From the NCBI GenBank assembly GCA_034670405.1, contig JAXDDX010000219.1, positions 194,501-258,500 of the forward strand: a stretch of DNA of 64,000 nt, written 5' to 3'. Position numbers and translations under genes: made by a program. Shown piece by piece: positions 24,816-36,170 of this stretch (its first letter is position 1; each line of letters begins with the position of its first letter). The notes under the pieces were generated by a model, which saw only the letters and a program-made list of their open reading frames with translations, ran no database searches and was not told where the DNA came from. Source of the DNA: Hoplostethus atlanticus. Taxonomy: Eukaryota > Chordata > Actinopteri > Trachichthyiformes > Trachichthyidae.

Positions 24816-26824
24816 CTGAAAGGAAATAAACAGATAACTAAGTTTTGTTCCCACATGAGGAAAATATCCACCATTTGAAAGTGACACCAACTCAACACCA
24901 TGACTAACACCACAGACAAACACATACTGACGCATTTTACAGTCGAGGATTGAAGGGAACTTCAGTCCACGGTTGACGAAATGATACCTCTTCATTTTAG
25001 AGAAGAGGTATTAGTGGCATCGTGAACTTCAGGCAATAACTTTTTCCGTTGCATGTGGGGAATACGTCTCTCCATGTTGGCTTAATGCCGAGGCGTTAAG
25101 CAACAGAAGTCACTTTCTGAAATGTCACAGATAATTTGAGACACTCATCACGGACGGCTGAAGACGACCTCCATGTTCAATTAGCGACTTCGTCTCTCCG
25201 CCACTTGTTGGAGAGATAACCTTTTTGGCTAGCGCGTCGGTGCAGCCACGCAACATAAATTATGTTTTCTCTGTTACGCATTTTCTTTCACCTCACAGGA
25301 AAAAAGAGGTTTTAATGATTTAACTGTGAAGAGGACAGCGGCACGCATGTCTCCGGTGACGATGGTGGAGCTGGGAGTTGTTGATGTGTTGATTCTTCAC
25401 TGACAGATAGAGACCGAGAGATGGTCTGTGCTGTGGTCGCTGTTATAGACAAAGACCTCGTTTCCACCTGATATTAAAGTATTATATAACATTTTTATAT
25501 ACTCCAGTTTATCAGGTCTACATGAACCTTTGATACCCTTTGATTGAGTCTCCCTGTTGGCATTAATAAACCAGTTCAGAGGATATTCCACAGATGAAAG
25601 AGTCTGAACAGGTTCAGCCACCAGCGACCCTCTTTGACTGAGTAATAGTAGGTCACCTCTAGTACAGGGGAAAGGAATGATGCTCCCAGTGGTCCTGCCA
25701 GGCTTTTTTGTTGACCTCAAAATGTACCCAGAATGCTGTGCGAATCGAAGTTTGGCAGCAAACACCAAAAGGTGAGAGCATTCACCTGTTTAAATGTTAA
25801 CTGGGTTTCTCTTTAGTTTCTCATGAGTTAACCAGGTTATTCTCATCCAGGTAGGTTAGCATTACTCAGGTAACCAGGCTAAGGTGTTCCCTGTGCAGGC
25901 AACCAATGACAGAGAACGACAAAGAGAGAGAGAGAGAGAGAGAGTCAAAGAAGAGAGAGGAAGTGTACTAATACCAATTTTAGGCACTGTGTGATGTGAT
26001 GGGGGAGAGAGCGTCAGCGCCAGGTAGCTAACAACATGATAAGTGTTCTCTGCTGCCTGAGAGCCAGTTAGTCGGGGTGGAGGACCGCAGGACCGTCATT
26101 TAGTCAGAAACTCTCACTTATTAATCCGTCCCTTCACCGGCTCGCCGAGGAAAAAATCCTCTGATTTCACTCCCACACATGCAAAATGAGTCACCGGGCC
26201 TTTCCCTCACGCACAGCGAAGCCTGGTAGCGCTAGGTTAGCTCAGGTTAAAAATACAGAGACAGGCCTCGGGGCGAGAAGAAGGAAAGAATGACAGTATT
26301 AGTGCATAATATATAGTGAGCCTCTAAAGCGCTCAACATGCACTAACAGGTTTATTCCTTAATGGGCATTAACAATTCATATGCTTCAAATTTAATAAAA
26401 AGAGGGGAAGTGCTATTGTGTGAATTGTATATATGCTTTGAAATGAAGTAGAATGTGGGATTGGCTAAATGCTGCCTGTGTCCTGTAGAAACCTCATGTC
26501 TTAGATTTGACCTTCTACAATTGGGGTTAATTTGCTGTTATTAAATAGATTTTTGTCTCATTTTCTATAGATTTTAAAGCATTCTTGGAAAAGGGCTGTA
26601 TAAATGAATTGTAGTGTTGTTATAATTTGGTGAATGAAATTGTTTTTCTATGTGCAGGAAATGTTCCTTGGCACTGTGAAGTACATTGGACTCAATGAGG
26701 CAAATAATCCATTTCAGATTGAAGATAGAAGATCGTTTGAGGTACTGAAGTAGTAAACTGACGTTAATAGCCCACGAAGATAAAGAAAACATATTTCAGA
26801 TTGCTGCAAGGCATTGATCATATC
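24816..26824. other. No recognisable gene
   Basis: Contains a (GA)n run at 25926-25945. ATTA-rich, low-repeat sequence around 26300-26400 might be conserved non-coding DNA but shows no gene. Confidence 0.45.
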
Positions 26825-27165
26825 GGCTCCTAATCCATTCCATATTGATTGGTACTTTATTCCATCAATATATTGCCTCTCTATTAAGCCTGGTCCTGCT
26901 GACTGTCGTGTTTTAAGGGTTGAGAGTGAATCAGTGAAATATTGACCTCAGGTGACTCCCTGTGACACGACGACCAGTCCTCCAATCAGGTGAGGCTTTA
27001 CTGGCAGTATTGATCCCCAATAGAAGCCCCAGAGGAGGTTTATTTCTGAGTGATTATTGGTCCTTTGGGAATCCAGTGCATCACCTCCACATGATCAAAG
27101 GGTCAGAGTGGCTGCAGCCCATAATGATCAGGTTAATACCACCACAGTGAGTGGCATTATGGGAT
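26825..27165 (+). repeat. Dispersed duplication, CpG-decayed copy
   Basis: Direct-orientation partner of 24445-24815. Many positions that are CpG in the other copy are TpG or CpA here, the signature of methylation-driven decay. A further short scrap (GGTCCTTTGGGATCCAGTGG) recurs at 27392. Confidence 0.8.
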
Positions 27166-27172
27166 ATTTTGG

Positions 27173-27340
27173 ACTGAACAGACAAAGAAAAGAGCGCCAC
27201 CTACAGAAACTCAAACCATCAACAGAAAATTCAAGGAGAAAGACGTCACAGTACTGGACACACTGTTTGATTGACAGGTGATCTCTGGGAAGAGCAGTGA
27301 GGAACACCACAGTGAGGAACACCACGGTGAAGAACACCAT
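27173..27340 (-). mobile_element. Interspersed repeat E, copy 2 with three 15-mers
   Basis: Reverse-complementary to 31291-31425: three 15-bp units of the GAGGAACACCACAGT type (27297-27340), then the unique segment with GATCTCTGGGAAGAGCAG and TTGATTGACAGGTG, then AGAGCGCCACCTACAG. Identity to copy 3 is very high by eye, so the duplication is recent. It directly abuts the CpG-decayed duplication on its left. Confidence 0.8.
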
Positions 27341-27938
27341 AAATAAAAACAAGGATCTTTAAAGTCCTTGGTTGATAACATTTTTACAGACTGGTCCTTT
27401 GGGATCCAGTGGATCACCTCCACATGACCAAACCTCCTAAGTGGATGGTATCATGGGATGCTTTGGCCAAGTCACACACTGTAACTGGGTTTGTTGTGAG
27501 GGAATGAGAGGAAAGACAGATCGCTGCGTGTCATGTAGATGAAGATGAGAGTTTTGATTGACCTCTGACCCCTGACCCCTGACCCCCCGCCTGTTCTGAG
27601 CATGGAGACGTTTTGGATCTGCTGCCTCTTCGTCTCTGAAGCTGCTGGATCAGTTCCTGGATCAGTTCACCACAGTTTAGTTACAGGAGGAACATTTCAC
27701 ACTCAACATGATTCGTCTCCAGAAGGTTCTTGAACTACTGGACCTCACATCTCCTGAACTGATGTGTCACATTCTCTACAGTGTTGTTTATAATGCACGT
27801 TGTTGTTTTACTGGATTTTATTGTGTATTTTTTAAATTCATTTTTATTAATCTCACATCTCAATGAGACTAACTGATTATAAAATGGATGAATGAATTAG
27901 AAAATAATAAAATGGTTGCCTCGCTTTATCTGGATAAA
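27341..27938. other. Nothing recognised
   Basis: A small CTGACCC triplication at 27572-27592. Otherwise ordinary sequence. Confidence 0.5.

Positions 27939-27986
<48 letters not shown>
27939..27986. repeat. (CA)n microsatellite
   Basis: About 24 uninterrupted CA units. Confidence 0.97.
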
Positions 27987-28881
27987 ATTTCTGTGTCTGA
28001 TTAATAACTACCAAACATCTGTAGCTACCATATGTCTTGATGTCTTGGGGGGCTCACATTATAGACACAGACACAAACACTTACTGTATATTACTCAATG
28101 GTAAATAATCAATTCATTTCTGTACACAAACACAATAGAGTGCATGATAATATAACGACAAGCAAGCAGATTCATTCTTAATCTTTAAGTGCATTATGTG
28201 TGGGGGAGGTTTTATTTTCCTTAAGTACTATTATTGTGTACTTGAAATACCTTCATACAGGATATTATGCAGGTTGATGTACTGGAATAAAGCTATTGTG
28301 AGGTATAATGTTGCTTAGAGTAAGACACAATGACACGATGGTCACAGACTGTCTTAACCTGTATACTACCTTATTAACAAGCACTCAGTACTTTCTGGGG
28401 CGTCTGTGGGAAAGGACTACAACCCCCAGCAGACAGCACCCAGTCGGCGATCTTGCCCCAGGCGAAGGGCGTTACTAATCAGACAGTCAATTTACTAAAT
28501 GAATAACCTGTAGTACTAAAGTACTTACAGCATCAGAACACAGTACAGCCTCATGGTTTTTGTCTGTTACATCCTCATGTAATAAGGTCATTATTAGAGT
28601 TAAAGAGAATAAACTGACATTGTAAAAGGAGGTTGAAGGGAACACTCATCTTAACTTGTCTCAGTGATGGTTATACAGTCACCTCTCAGATTAACACCAG
28701 ACTGTAGTAACAAGGTCACATTAAAACAGAACACACACTTTAATTTTCACTGTGAAAGTTGGAAGGAAACTTTTTCCTTCCTTAGTAGAAACCTTTGAAT
28801 GCCCTCTAAAAATGTCAAAGAGCTTTGATCGCCACCGGCTAGAACACACATATAACTCTCTGGCGTAAAACTCTCTCTCTC
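27987..28881. other. No gene; weak dispersed repeat at 28395-28480
   Basis: The segment with GACTACAACCCCCAGCAG and GATCTTGCCCCAGGCG resembles 43025-43125 (AACTACATTCCCCAGCAG, ATCTTGCCCCCAGCTG), suggesting an unnamed interspersed repeat. Confidence 0.45.
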
Positions 28882-28886
28882 TCACA

Positions 28887-28945
<59 letters not shown>

Positions 28946-28982
28946 ACACACACACACACACACATACACACACACACACACA
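28882..28982. repeat. (CA)n microsatellite with TACA interruptions
   Basis: About 100 bases of CA with two TA interruptions near 28941 and 28965. Confidence 0.97.
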
Positions 28983-29197
28983 GGAATGCACACAAAAAAC
29001 AGCCACACTTTCCCAGCCACACACTCATTCACACACAGACATGTATGTACACACACACACACTCAAGTCTATATCAGTTCTATTGATTGCAGCAGTAAGT
29101 GTGTAATAAACTAAAGGGCAGCAGTAGAACAGTAAAAGTGCCTGGATGCAGTCAGACTGGTGATACACAGCTCACTGCTGGAGAACATTTTGTATCG

Positions 29198-29228
<31 letters not shown>

Positions 29229-30445
29229 AAAGCTTTTAACAAGATCTCAGGACAAAAAAATGTCCTTGGGAATTCATAAAATGTCTGAAATTAAAAATGG
29301 GCAAAAAATGTCTCAGATAATTAGTTGTACACTTTTTTGTCAAATACCCACATGTGAAGGTGACTACTGTCCTCCATGGGCCACCGTAGGTGATTTGTGG
29401 GTGGGCTGTGTGGTATATTATGATGTAAAATAAAACCAGTGTTTATTTGGCGATATGCACTAACTATGGTGTGTGTGTACGTGCATGACTCAGCTGTTTC
29501 TTTACCTGAGAACTTGCTGGGTGAGTGACAGCGCTCTATTCCCAGGACGGACCCCGAGGTGGCGCCTGCATGTTGAATAATGCATACAGTCAGTCTCCAG
29601 AAACCACGTATCTCCAGGAAGACATTCAGGAATGGAGCCGGTTTATTTTCCTGCTCCACCCCAGGCTGTATCGACGTAGGAACAATACATTATCTTTGAT
29701 TGAGGCGGTGAAACGTTCCCGAGGCGGGGCCGGGTCTGCTGTCAGCACTACCGTTTCCACATCATTAGAAACATTCCCAAAGTCAGTTAACTCACAAAAC
29801 CCCCACAGATCGTCTGTCCTATGAAACCCTTGCATCACCGAGTTTGGGTTTATGTTTGATTTTGGCAGTTGGCATTGTCTCCAGGGTATAATGCATGAAT
29901 TTATTGGCTGAAACCATTCGAAGGGTGCTGTGAAATGTCAAAAACATGGGTGGGAAAAAAAACAGACCAACACAGAACTCGTAGGGACTCGTGGAGGCTC
30001 CACTGTAGTACATGTGGTCGTCCATTGTTGTTTTGAGATGTAGGCATTTCAAACGATTGCTGTCCACTAGGTCAGGAAATGAAAATGGAACTGTAAGTGA
30101 GTTGTGCGTGTTCAGGTACAGGTGGTATAAACCATGATGTTTATAGCACGTATGCTCTCACTTTGTGGATATCCACATCAGTCAAAACACCAAAGACCAA
30201 ATCAGCTTTTTATGGCCATTTTGGCCATAAAAAGGGGGTAGTGGGTGGTGTGACCTCTTTAACCACTCAGATGTTAAATTCAGCGTTGAATTATGGATCT
30301 ATTTTACTTACAGTGATTTTGCCGACCCTCGACTACCCTTACACACTTGACATTTTTAACCTTGGATGAATGCTAAGCTAACACTACAAAGGTACTGTAA
30401 TTGGCATTGAGGAAAATCATAGAGTTCACAAATACATTGTACTGT
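28983..30445. other. No gene; short (GT)n at 29197-29228
   Basis: Frames of up to 112 codons lack recognisable motifs. No transposon signature was identified. Confidence 0.45.
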
Positions 30446-30795
30446 TGAGGGATTTAGCTGGAGGTATGGGGGTGTAGGGCTGGACCACGGTCTGGAGGTA
30501 TGGGGGTGTAGGGCTGGACCACGTCCTGGAGGTATGGGGGTGTAGGTCTGGACCACGGTCTGGAGGTGTGGGGGTGTAGGGCTGGACCACGACCTGGAGG
30601 TGTGGGGGTGTAGGGCTGGACCACGTCCTGGAGGTATGGGGGTGTAGGGCTGGACCACGGTCTGGAGGTGTGGGGGTGTAGGGCTGGACCACGTCCTGGA
30701 GGTATGGGGGTGTAGGGCTGGACCACGACCTGGAGGTGTGGGGGTGTAGGGCTGGACCACGACCTGGAGGTATGGGGGTGTAGAGCTGGACCATG
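30446..30795. repeat. 34-bp-unit minisatellite (about 10 copies)
   Basis: Units of exactly 34 bases contain CTGGACCAC, a three-base variable site (GGT/GTC/GAC), CTGGAGGT, then ATGGGGGTGT or GTGGGGGTGT. The variants are shuffled along the array, so it has undergone internal exchange. There are no unique spacers. It directly adjoins the next, unrelated 15-bp array. Confidence 0.97.
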
Positions 30796-31305
30796 ACTGT
30801 GGTGTTCCTCACTGTGGTGTCCCTCACTGTAGTGTTCCTCACTGTAGTGTTCCTCACTGTGGTGTCCCTCACTGTAGTGTCCCTCACTGTAGTGTTCCTC
30901 ACTGTGGTGTTCTTCACTGTAGTGTTCCTCACTGTGGTGTTCCTCACTGTAGTGTCCCTCACTGTGGTGTTCCTCACTGTGGTGTTCTTTACTGTAGTGT
31001 CCTTCACTGTAGTGTTCCTCACTGTGGTGTTCCTCACTGTAGTGTCCCTCACTGTGGTGTTCTTCACTGTGGTGTTCCTCACTGTAGTGTCCCTCACTGT
31101 AGTGTTCCTCACTGTGGTGTTCTTCACTGTAGTGTTCCTCACTGTGGTGTTCCTCACTGTAGTGTCCCTCACTGTGGTGTTCTTCACTGTAGTGTTCCTC
31201 ACTGTGGTGTCCCTCACTGTAGTGTTCCTCACTGTGGTGTTCCTCACTGTGGTGTTCCTCACTGTAGTGTTCCTCACTGTGGTGTTCCTCACTGTGGTGT
31301 TCCTC
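30796..31305. repeat. 15-bp-unit minisatellite, 34 copies
   Basis: Exactly 510 bases of ACTGTGGTGTTCCTC with G/A at position 6 and T/C at positions 11 and 13. Because 15 is a multiple of three and the unit has no stops in several frames, long spurious frames cross it on both strands (pentapeptide repeats such as TVVFL and SEEHH). Three units of the same array type lie inverted at 27297-27340. Confidence 0.98.
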
Positions 31306-31500
31306 ACTGCTCTTCCCAGAGATCACCTGTCAATCAAACAGTGTGTCCAGTACTGTGACGTCTTTCTCCTTTGATTCTCTGTTGATGGAGTTTGAGTTCC
31401 TGTAGGTGGCGCTCTTTTCTTTGTCTGTTCAGCCACGGTGGCTATCGCTGCTCATGCTAACTACCCAGTTGTTGCTGCTGCTGGAAACACAAAACGAGTT
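31306..31500 (+). mobile_element. Interspersed repeat E, copy 3
   Basis: From GCTCTTCCCAGAGATCACCT through GGTGGCGCTCTTTTCTTTG to GCTCATGCTAACTACCCAGT. Its left half matches copy 2 (inverted at 27.2 kb) and its right half matches copy 1 (9.56 kb). It immediately follows the 15-bp minisatellite. Confidence 0.75.
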
Positions 31501-31560
31501 GCTTCAACACTAACTCCCTCCAGTTACTTTTCCAAATGAAATACTTCTCATAATGGGGCG

Positions 31561-31725
31561 TCGGTGTAGCCCAGTGGTTTGAGGGAGCGTCCCACAACTG
31601 GAGGGTGTCAGGTTGAATCCCAGTAAGAGCCATGTGTCCACGGCCAGACGCTAACCCCCTCCCTGCTCACTCATCGTAAGTCTCTCTGAATAAGACCATT
31701 AGCTAGCTGCTCAAAATGTTACTGC
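31561..31725 (+). mobile_element. tRNA-derived SINE
   Basis: A box-like GTGTAGCCCAGTGGTTTGAG and B box AGGTTGAATCCC lie about 35 bases apart, as in a tRNA promoter. They are followed by CTAACCCCCTCCCTGCTCAC and a degenerate teleost tail (GTAAGTCTCTCTGAATAAGA). Too divergent for recent activity. Confidence 0.75.
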
Positions 31726-32012
31726 TCCCATAATCCTTCTGTGAATGTTTTTTCCCATAATGCCAGTGTGTGTCCCTCCTTGACGCAATCTAAATTATTT
31801 ATTGTGTTGTTATTATTAGGTTTCCTGTGCGGTTCAGGATCCCAGAACAGGCCAAACGGCTTCTTTTATGAAGTCTATCAGCCTGGGCTCAAAGCTCCAT
31901 CACAGCCTGAATGGCCTCATTAACCTCGGCCTGACCAGGCGCCGGGGATTAACATGGCATTTAATGAACTGTCAAGCCGTACTATAGCAGAGGTCCCTGA
32001 CTGCACCACGAG

Positions 32013-32014
<2 letters not shown>

Positions 32015-32053
<39 letters not shown>
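32015..32053. repeat. (GT)n microsatellite
   Basis: About 19 GT units. A second short array is at 32119-32139. Confidence 0.96.
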
Positions 32054-32056
<3 letters not shown>

Positions 32057-32139
32057 ATTGTTACAGAGCATTTTAGATGCTGAATTGTGTGTACACTGGC
32101 ATGTATGTATTTGCTAACGTGTGTGTGTGTGTGTGTGTG

Positions 32140-34822
32140 CACATATGTTGTCTGTGCATGTGCATGTATGTCTGTGAAGTAGATTAACAGAATTGTGCAG
32201 TTTGTTAATGTAGTGTGTATATGTGTGTGTTGTATTCCAGAGAGCAGACATCGGGCTGCTGGACACATCACATCATCTCATCATTAAAACGTCATTCAGG
32301 AATAGTTCCTTCCTTCCTTCCTTTCATCTCTCCTTCCTTCCTTCTTCATTTCCTCCTCCCCTCTTCTCCTCGCTTCTCATATCCTCTCCTCCTCCTCCTC
32401 CTCTGGTCTCAGGTTTTCTCTCATATCCTCTCTGTTCATGTCATCGCCTCTCACGTCCTTTCTCCTCACTTTATCTCCTCTCCTCATTTCCTCTCCTCCT
32501 TATTCCCCCTCTCCTCCCGTCTGCTCGACGTGACCCTGACATATTTTACGAGAGGAAATCATTTCCAATACTTGGTGTGATAATGTTACCTTGTCAACTC
32601 TTTGCTCTGCTGCAAGAAACAGTGATATTATTACTTAGATATGGAAATATATGGAATTGCCGTCATATAACTGAATGAGACTAATGGATTCACGCCCAGT
32701 TAACTCGCCCTAGAAAGGCTGGATTAGTCGTCAGTATTAGATTTGATTAGTGATCAGTATTAGGTAAACCTTCCCTTTAAGATCTTGATCCATGTTCAAT
32801 AGGACGGGCTCTATAAAAATCCCAAACTTTCCCTTTAAAAGGAAAATTCCAGTCTGACCCTCCTACTCTGTTTTATACCGTATCATCAATCTGTGACGTT
32901 TAATGACTTATTTTGTGTTGTAAGCTGCATTTTCGTTGAACCTACTTTCCTGCAACCTGCCTCATCAGCTTCTCCTTCAGTTGGTGATTTCCCAGAGTGC
33001 CTTTCAACAACCCCCGGTGAACGTGCCTGAACTTGTTCCATTCAGCGATCGCAATAATAAACGCATTAAAGTGAGTTTTTACAGCCAGGTAAACACAACT
33101 CTTGTGGCTGCATTGCATTCTGGTCTATTGAGGCTACCGGTGGCGTAATTGGCATCTCTTCCTCTTCTAGGACGGATTTCTCCTAAATATAGGGTCTAGA
33201 AAAAAGCCCAGAAATTTACAGTTTATGTTTTAGGAAGTTCAACATATTTCTGCTGCTGAATTCCATTATTGCTGCGCTGGAAATATCAAACAAACAACAA
33301 ACAACATAATGGACCCATGAATGCAGCGTACATCGCCAATAGCCTCCTTACAGCATTTAAAGTGTTTAGGGCATTGGCTCGTTTTCAATAGGATAGACTT
33401 CCAAAACATTCCTGAAAATTCCCCTTAACACCAAAGTGCCAATAAAAGGGAGAACTGGATTAATGAAGCTTTAAGGAGAACAGGGCATGGCTCACAAGAT
33501 GCAGTGTCAACAAAGCAAACGGGGTGTTAATGGAGATATGTACTGGAAGATAATGGAGGGATGTACTGGTACCAGGATGCTTCTCTGACAGTAAAACATG
33601 CTGAGACAGGTATTCAATTTCCTGACGACGTTCCCAAAACACTGCATCAGCTGTTCGATAATTCCAGAGAATGAATCCATTCAGGAACAAAGGAAAACCC
33701 GGTGAAACTGAAACAATGATGTCCAAACAGGTTTTGATAGCCGGGATCCATAAAACAGTTTGATTGACTGTCTGCACATCAAACGGCCTGCTGGGTAAAT
33801 AACAGGAGAAGAGTAAAGGCTGCACACTGGGGACTCATTAGACACTCCCGGGGGGTTCAGTCAGGAGAAGACAGGACGTCTTAGTGTGCACGCTTTATTA
33901 TTTCCCTCCACAAATGCTTCCCGAGCTCAAACCTCCTGTAATTTGAAACCAGGTCGTTTCTCATATTCTCTGCATCCGGCCTCAAACGACGAAGAGCTTC
34001 CCAATTTAAAATGAATAACCTTTGAAGAGCTTTCATTTGTGTTCTCCCTCTTCCTGACTACTTCGCACTTCCCCCCCCCGCCAAACCGTGACGTCATCTA
34101 AGGTGTGGCCAGGAGGTCGGGTCTACGGGAAGCCAAAAGGGTCACATCTTTATCTTTCTTCCTTTGTCGCATTAACCAATTAACGTTGCCGGTTAAGGCT
34201 GGTGACATCTTGGTGCAGTTTTATCTAATCATCTAATTGGTGAGTTTGCTGCAGCTTGCATGTTGATCTGATGTCCACAGCAGAGTTAGTGGTGAACATG
34301 GCAGGAAGACCCAAACCCCGTTAGTGCCATTCAGGATCATTGTAACCCTCACCGCTTTTCATTTTGACTGGTTGGTACGGTGATTGATGAGAAGCAAATT
34401 GTGACCCTTTTGGCTTTCCATAGCAGTCAAACATGAATTTCACCTGTGAGTAGATCTACAGGTCATCCAGGTACTTGTGAGGCACAGCACCATTAATGTA
34501 GAGGGATCTGATCTGGGGACGTTGGTGCAGAGACTGTCCATACTGAAACACCCGGTGCAGGACACCAGGACCTCACATGCCTATCACTATATGTAGTCAT
34601 GCAACATGGCATGCTGTAGACTCAGTCAGAGTCCAGCAATATGGAACACATCATGAAATAGAGTAGGAACATGATGCATGTGACGTGGTTCACCAACGGT
34701 CATGTACCTGTGCTATCTATAGACGATAACCATGTACCACCACAGCCACCAGTAATGGGTCCAGATGAGTCAGAGATGAGGTGCTTCAGACAACCCTACA
34801 TGGGTTCATTAGGTTGCTGCTG

Positions 34823-34824
<2 letters not shown>
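32140..34824. other. No gene; TCC-rich tract and possible TTAA repeat
   Basis: 32300-32520 is a long polypyrimidine (TTCC/TCC/CTCCT) tract whose open frames are compositional. A possible TTAA-bounded MITE at 32839-33424 is discussed under rejected items. The rest is unremarkable. Confidence 0.45.

Positions 34825-34889
<65 letters not shown>
34825..34889. repeat. (GT)n-(GA)n compound microsatellite
   Basis: About 24 GT units pass directly into about 9 GA units. Confidence 0.97.
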
Positions 34890-35234
34890 GAAAGAGAAAA
34901 ATAGAGGGAAGAAAGAAAAATATGATAAAAAATTAGTCACTGAATAGACGAGGGCTGGGAATGGTTTCTGTGTCTGGTTTTATCTGAGGAGGTCATAAGA
35001 AGATAAGATAGTGATATCCATGAACCCATCAGCCTCATACCCTTCATTTGCTGAACCTGTGTGGGGGTCTCAGGGAGCAACACCCCATCTCTGGCCCCTA
35101 TTTCCTCCAGAGGAACTCAATTATAAAGTGTTGCTGCACTTGCAACCCAAATTTGTGGCAAATGTTTTCAACAATCTGCTTGTTGCTAAAGTAAGTTCAT
35201 CAGAGCTGATTTTCCAATGTGTTGGTATATTCCT
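34890..35234. other. Nothing recognised
   Basis: Ordinary sequence left of the TTAA transposon; a 75-codon plus frame (35011-35238) has no known domain. Confidence 0.45.
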
Positions 35235-35238
35235 TTAA

Positions 35239-36166
35239 AGGAGAATTCCAGGATTTTTAAACCTGTCCTCTATATCCACAAAATCGCCTATTATACCGCA
35301 AAATAGGTCCAAAAAGTTTCGGAGTTGCTCCGGTAGATCGGCTCAGTCGGCAGTCACGAAACGGGCTCAATGGCTGCAACGTAATCTGTCGGGGCAAGTG
35401 GGCCGATCAAAGTACGTCCACTAAAAGTGCTTGATTTTGCCACTGACAGGCTCAGATTGTTATTCGTGTGTCTGACAAGTGTCTGACAACATGACTGAAA
35501 GGATCGCTACAGAAATAGACCTTTTTTTAACCAGAAAACTAAAGTCTAGCTCAAGGAGAAGTCCCACTCTGAAATGGACGGTGGACAAAGGTAGTCTATA
35601 GCGAGAGGGTTCACTTGTTGCGGGAAGAGGATGGTAGAAACCTGACAAAGGTATTCTATGAAAGCTGCGCGAAGTCTTCCTCAACATTTTGTTGGCACAG
35701 TTCGGAAATGCGCGAAAACGAACCATTGTTGTTTTTTTATCTTTGGGAAAAAACAAATACTCTAAACTACGCTTTCTATACTCCAACACACGTCTCCAAC
35801 GCTGATTTACGTTTCCACCATCCTCTTCCTGCAACAAGTCATCCCTCTTGCTTTCATAGACCACCTTTGTCACATTTCCACGTCCTCTTCCTGCAACAAC
35901 TCTGAACTCTGAAATCTCGCGAGAGTTGTTGCAGGAAGAGGACGTGGAAACGTGACAAAGGTAGTCAGTGGCAAAATCAAGCACTTTTAGTGGACGTACT
36001 TTGACCGCACGGCTATGCCCCTACAGATTACGTTGCAGCCATTGATCCCGTTTCGCGACTGAGCCGATCTACCGGAGCAATTCCGAAACTTTTTGGACCT
36101 ATTTTGCGGTATAATAGGCGATTTTGTGGATATAGAGGCCAGGTTTAAAAATCCCAGAATTCTCCT
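35239..36166. mobile_element. TTAA-flanked DNA transposon with about 200-bp TIRs
   Basis: The left end (35239-35447) and the reverse complement of the right end (35964-36166) match over about 200 bases, beginning AGGAGAATTC and including CGCCTATTATACCGCAAAAT. Both ends abut TTAA (35235-35238 and 36167-36170), the duplication produced by piggyBac-superfamily elements. The 928-bp element has no transposase frame and is non-autonomous; minus-strand ORF 35460-35984 is a shadow of the inverted structure. The family name is not known to me. Confidence 0.85.
35865..35960. repeat. 39-bp foldback inside the TTAA element
   Basis: Arms 35865-35903 and 35922-35960 are complementary with one mismatch around an 18-base loop. 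Related partial units (TTGTTGCGGGAAGAGGATGG, CATCCTCTTCCTGCAACAAG) occur at about 35617-35650 and 35818-35840, so the interior consists of a short module repeated in both orientations. Confidence 0.9.
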
Positions 36167-36170
36167 TTAA

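Noticed and set aside
30446..30795. CRISPR-like regular repeats
   Set aside because: 34-bp units are contiguous with no unique spacers, and the genome is eukaryotic.
30426..31374. Long frames of 193-293 codons on both strands
   Set aside because: They follow 15-bp and 34-bp tandem units; the 15-mer is a multiple of three and lacks stops, so openness is arithmetic.
32839..33424. Possible second TTAA-flanked MITE
   Set aside because: TTAA occurs at both ends and the termini look faintly alike, but only about 8 of 14 terminal bases match; too weak to annotate.
35460..35984. 174-codon minus frame
   Set aside because: Lies wholly inside the inverted-repeat structure of the TTAA element and has no recognisable domain.
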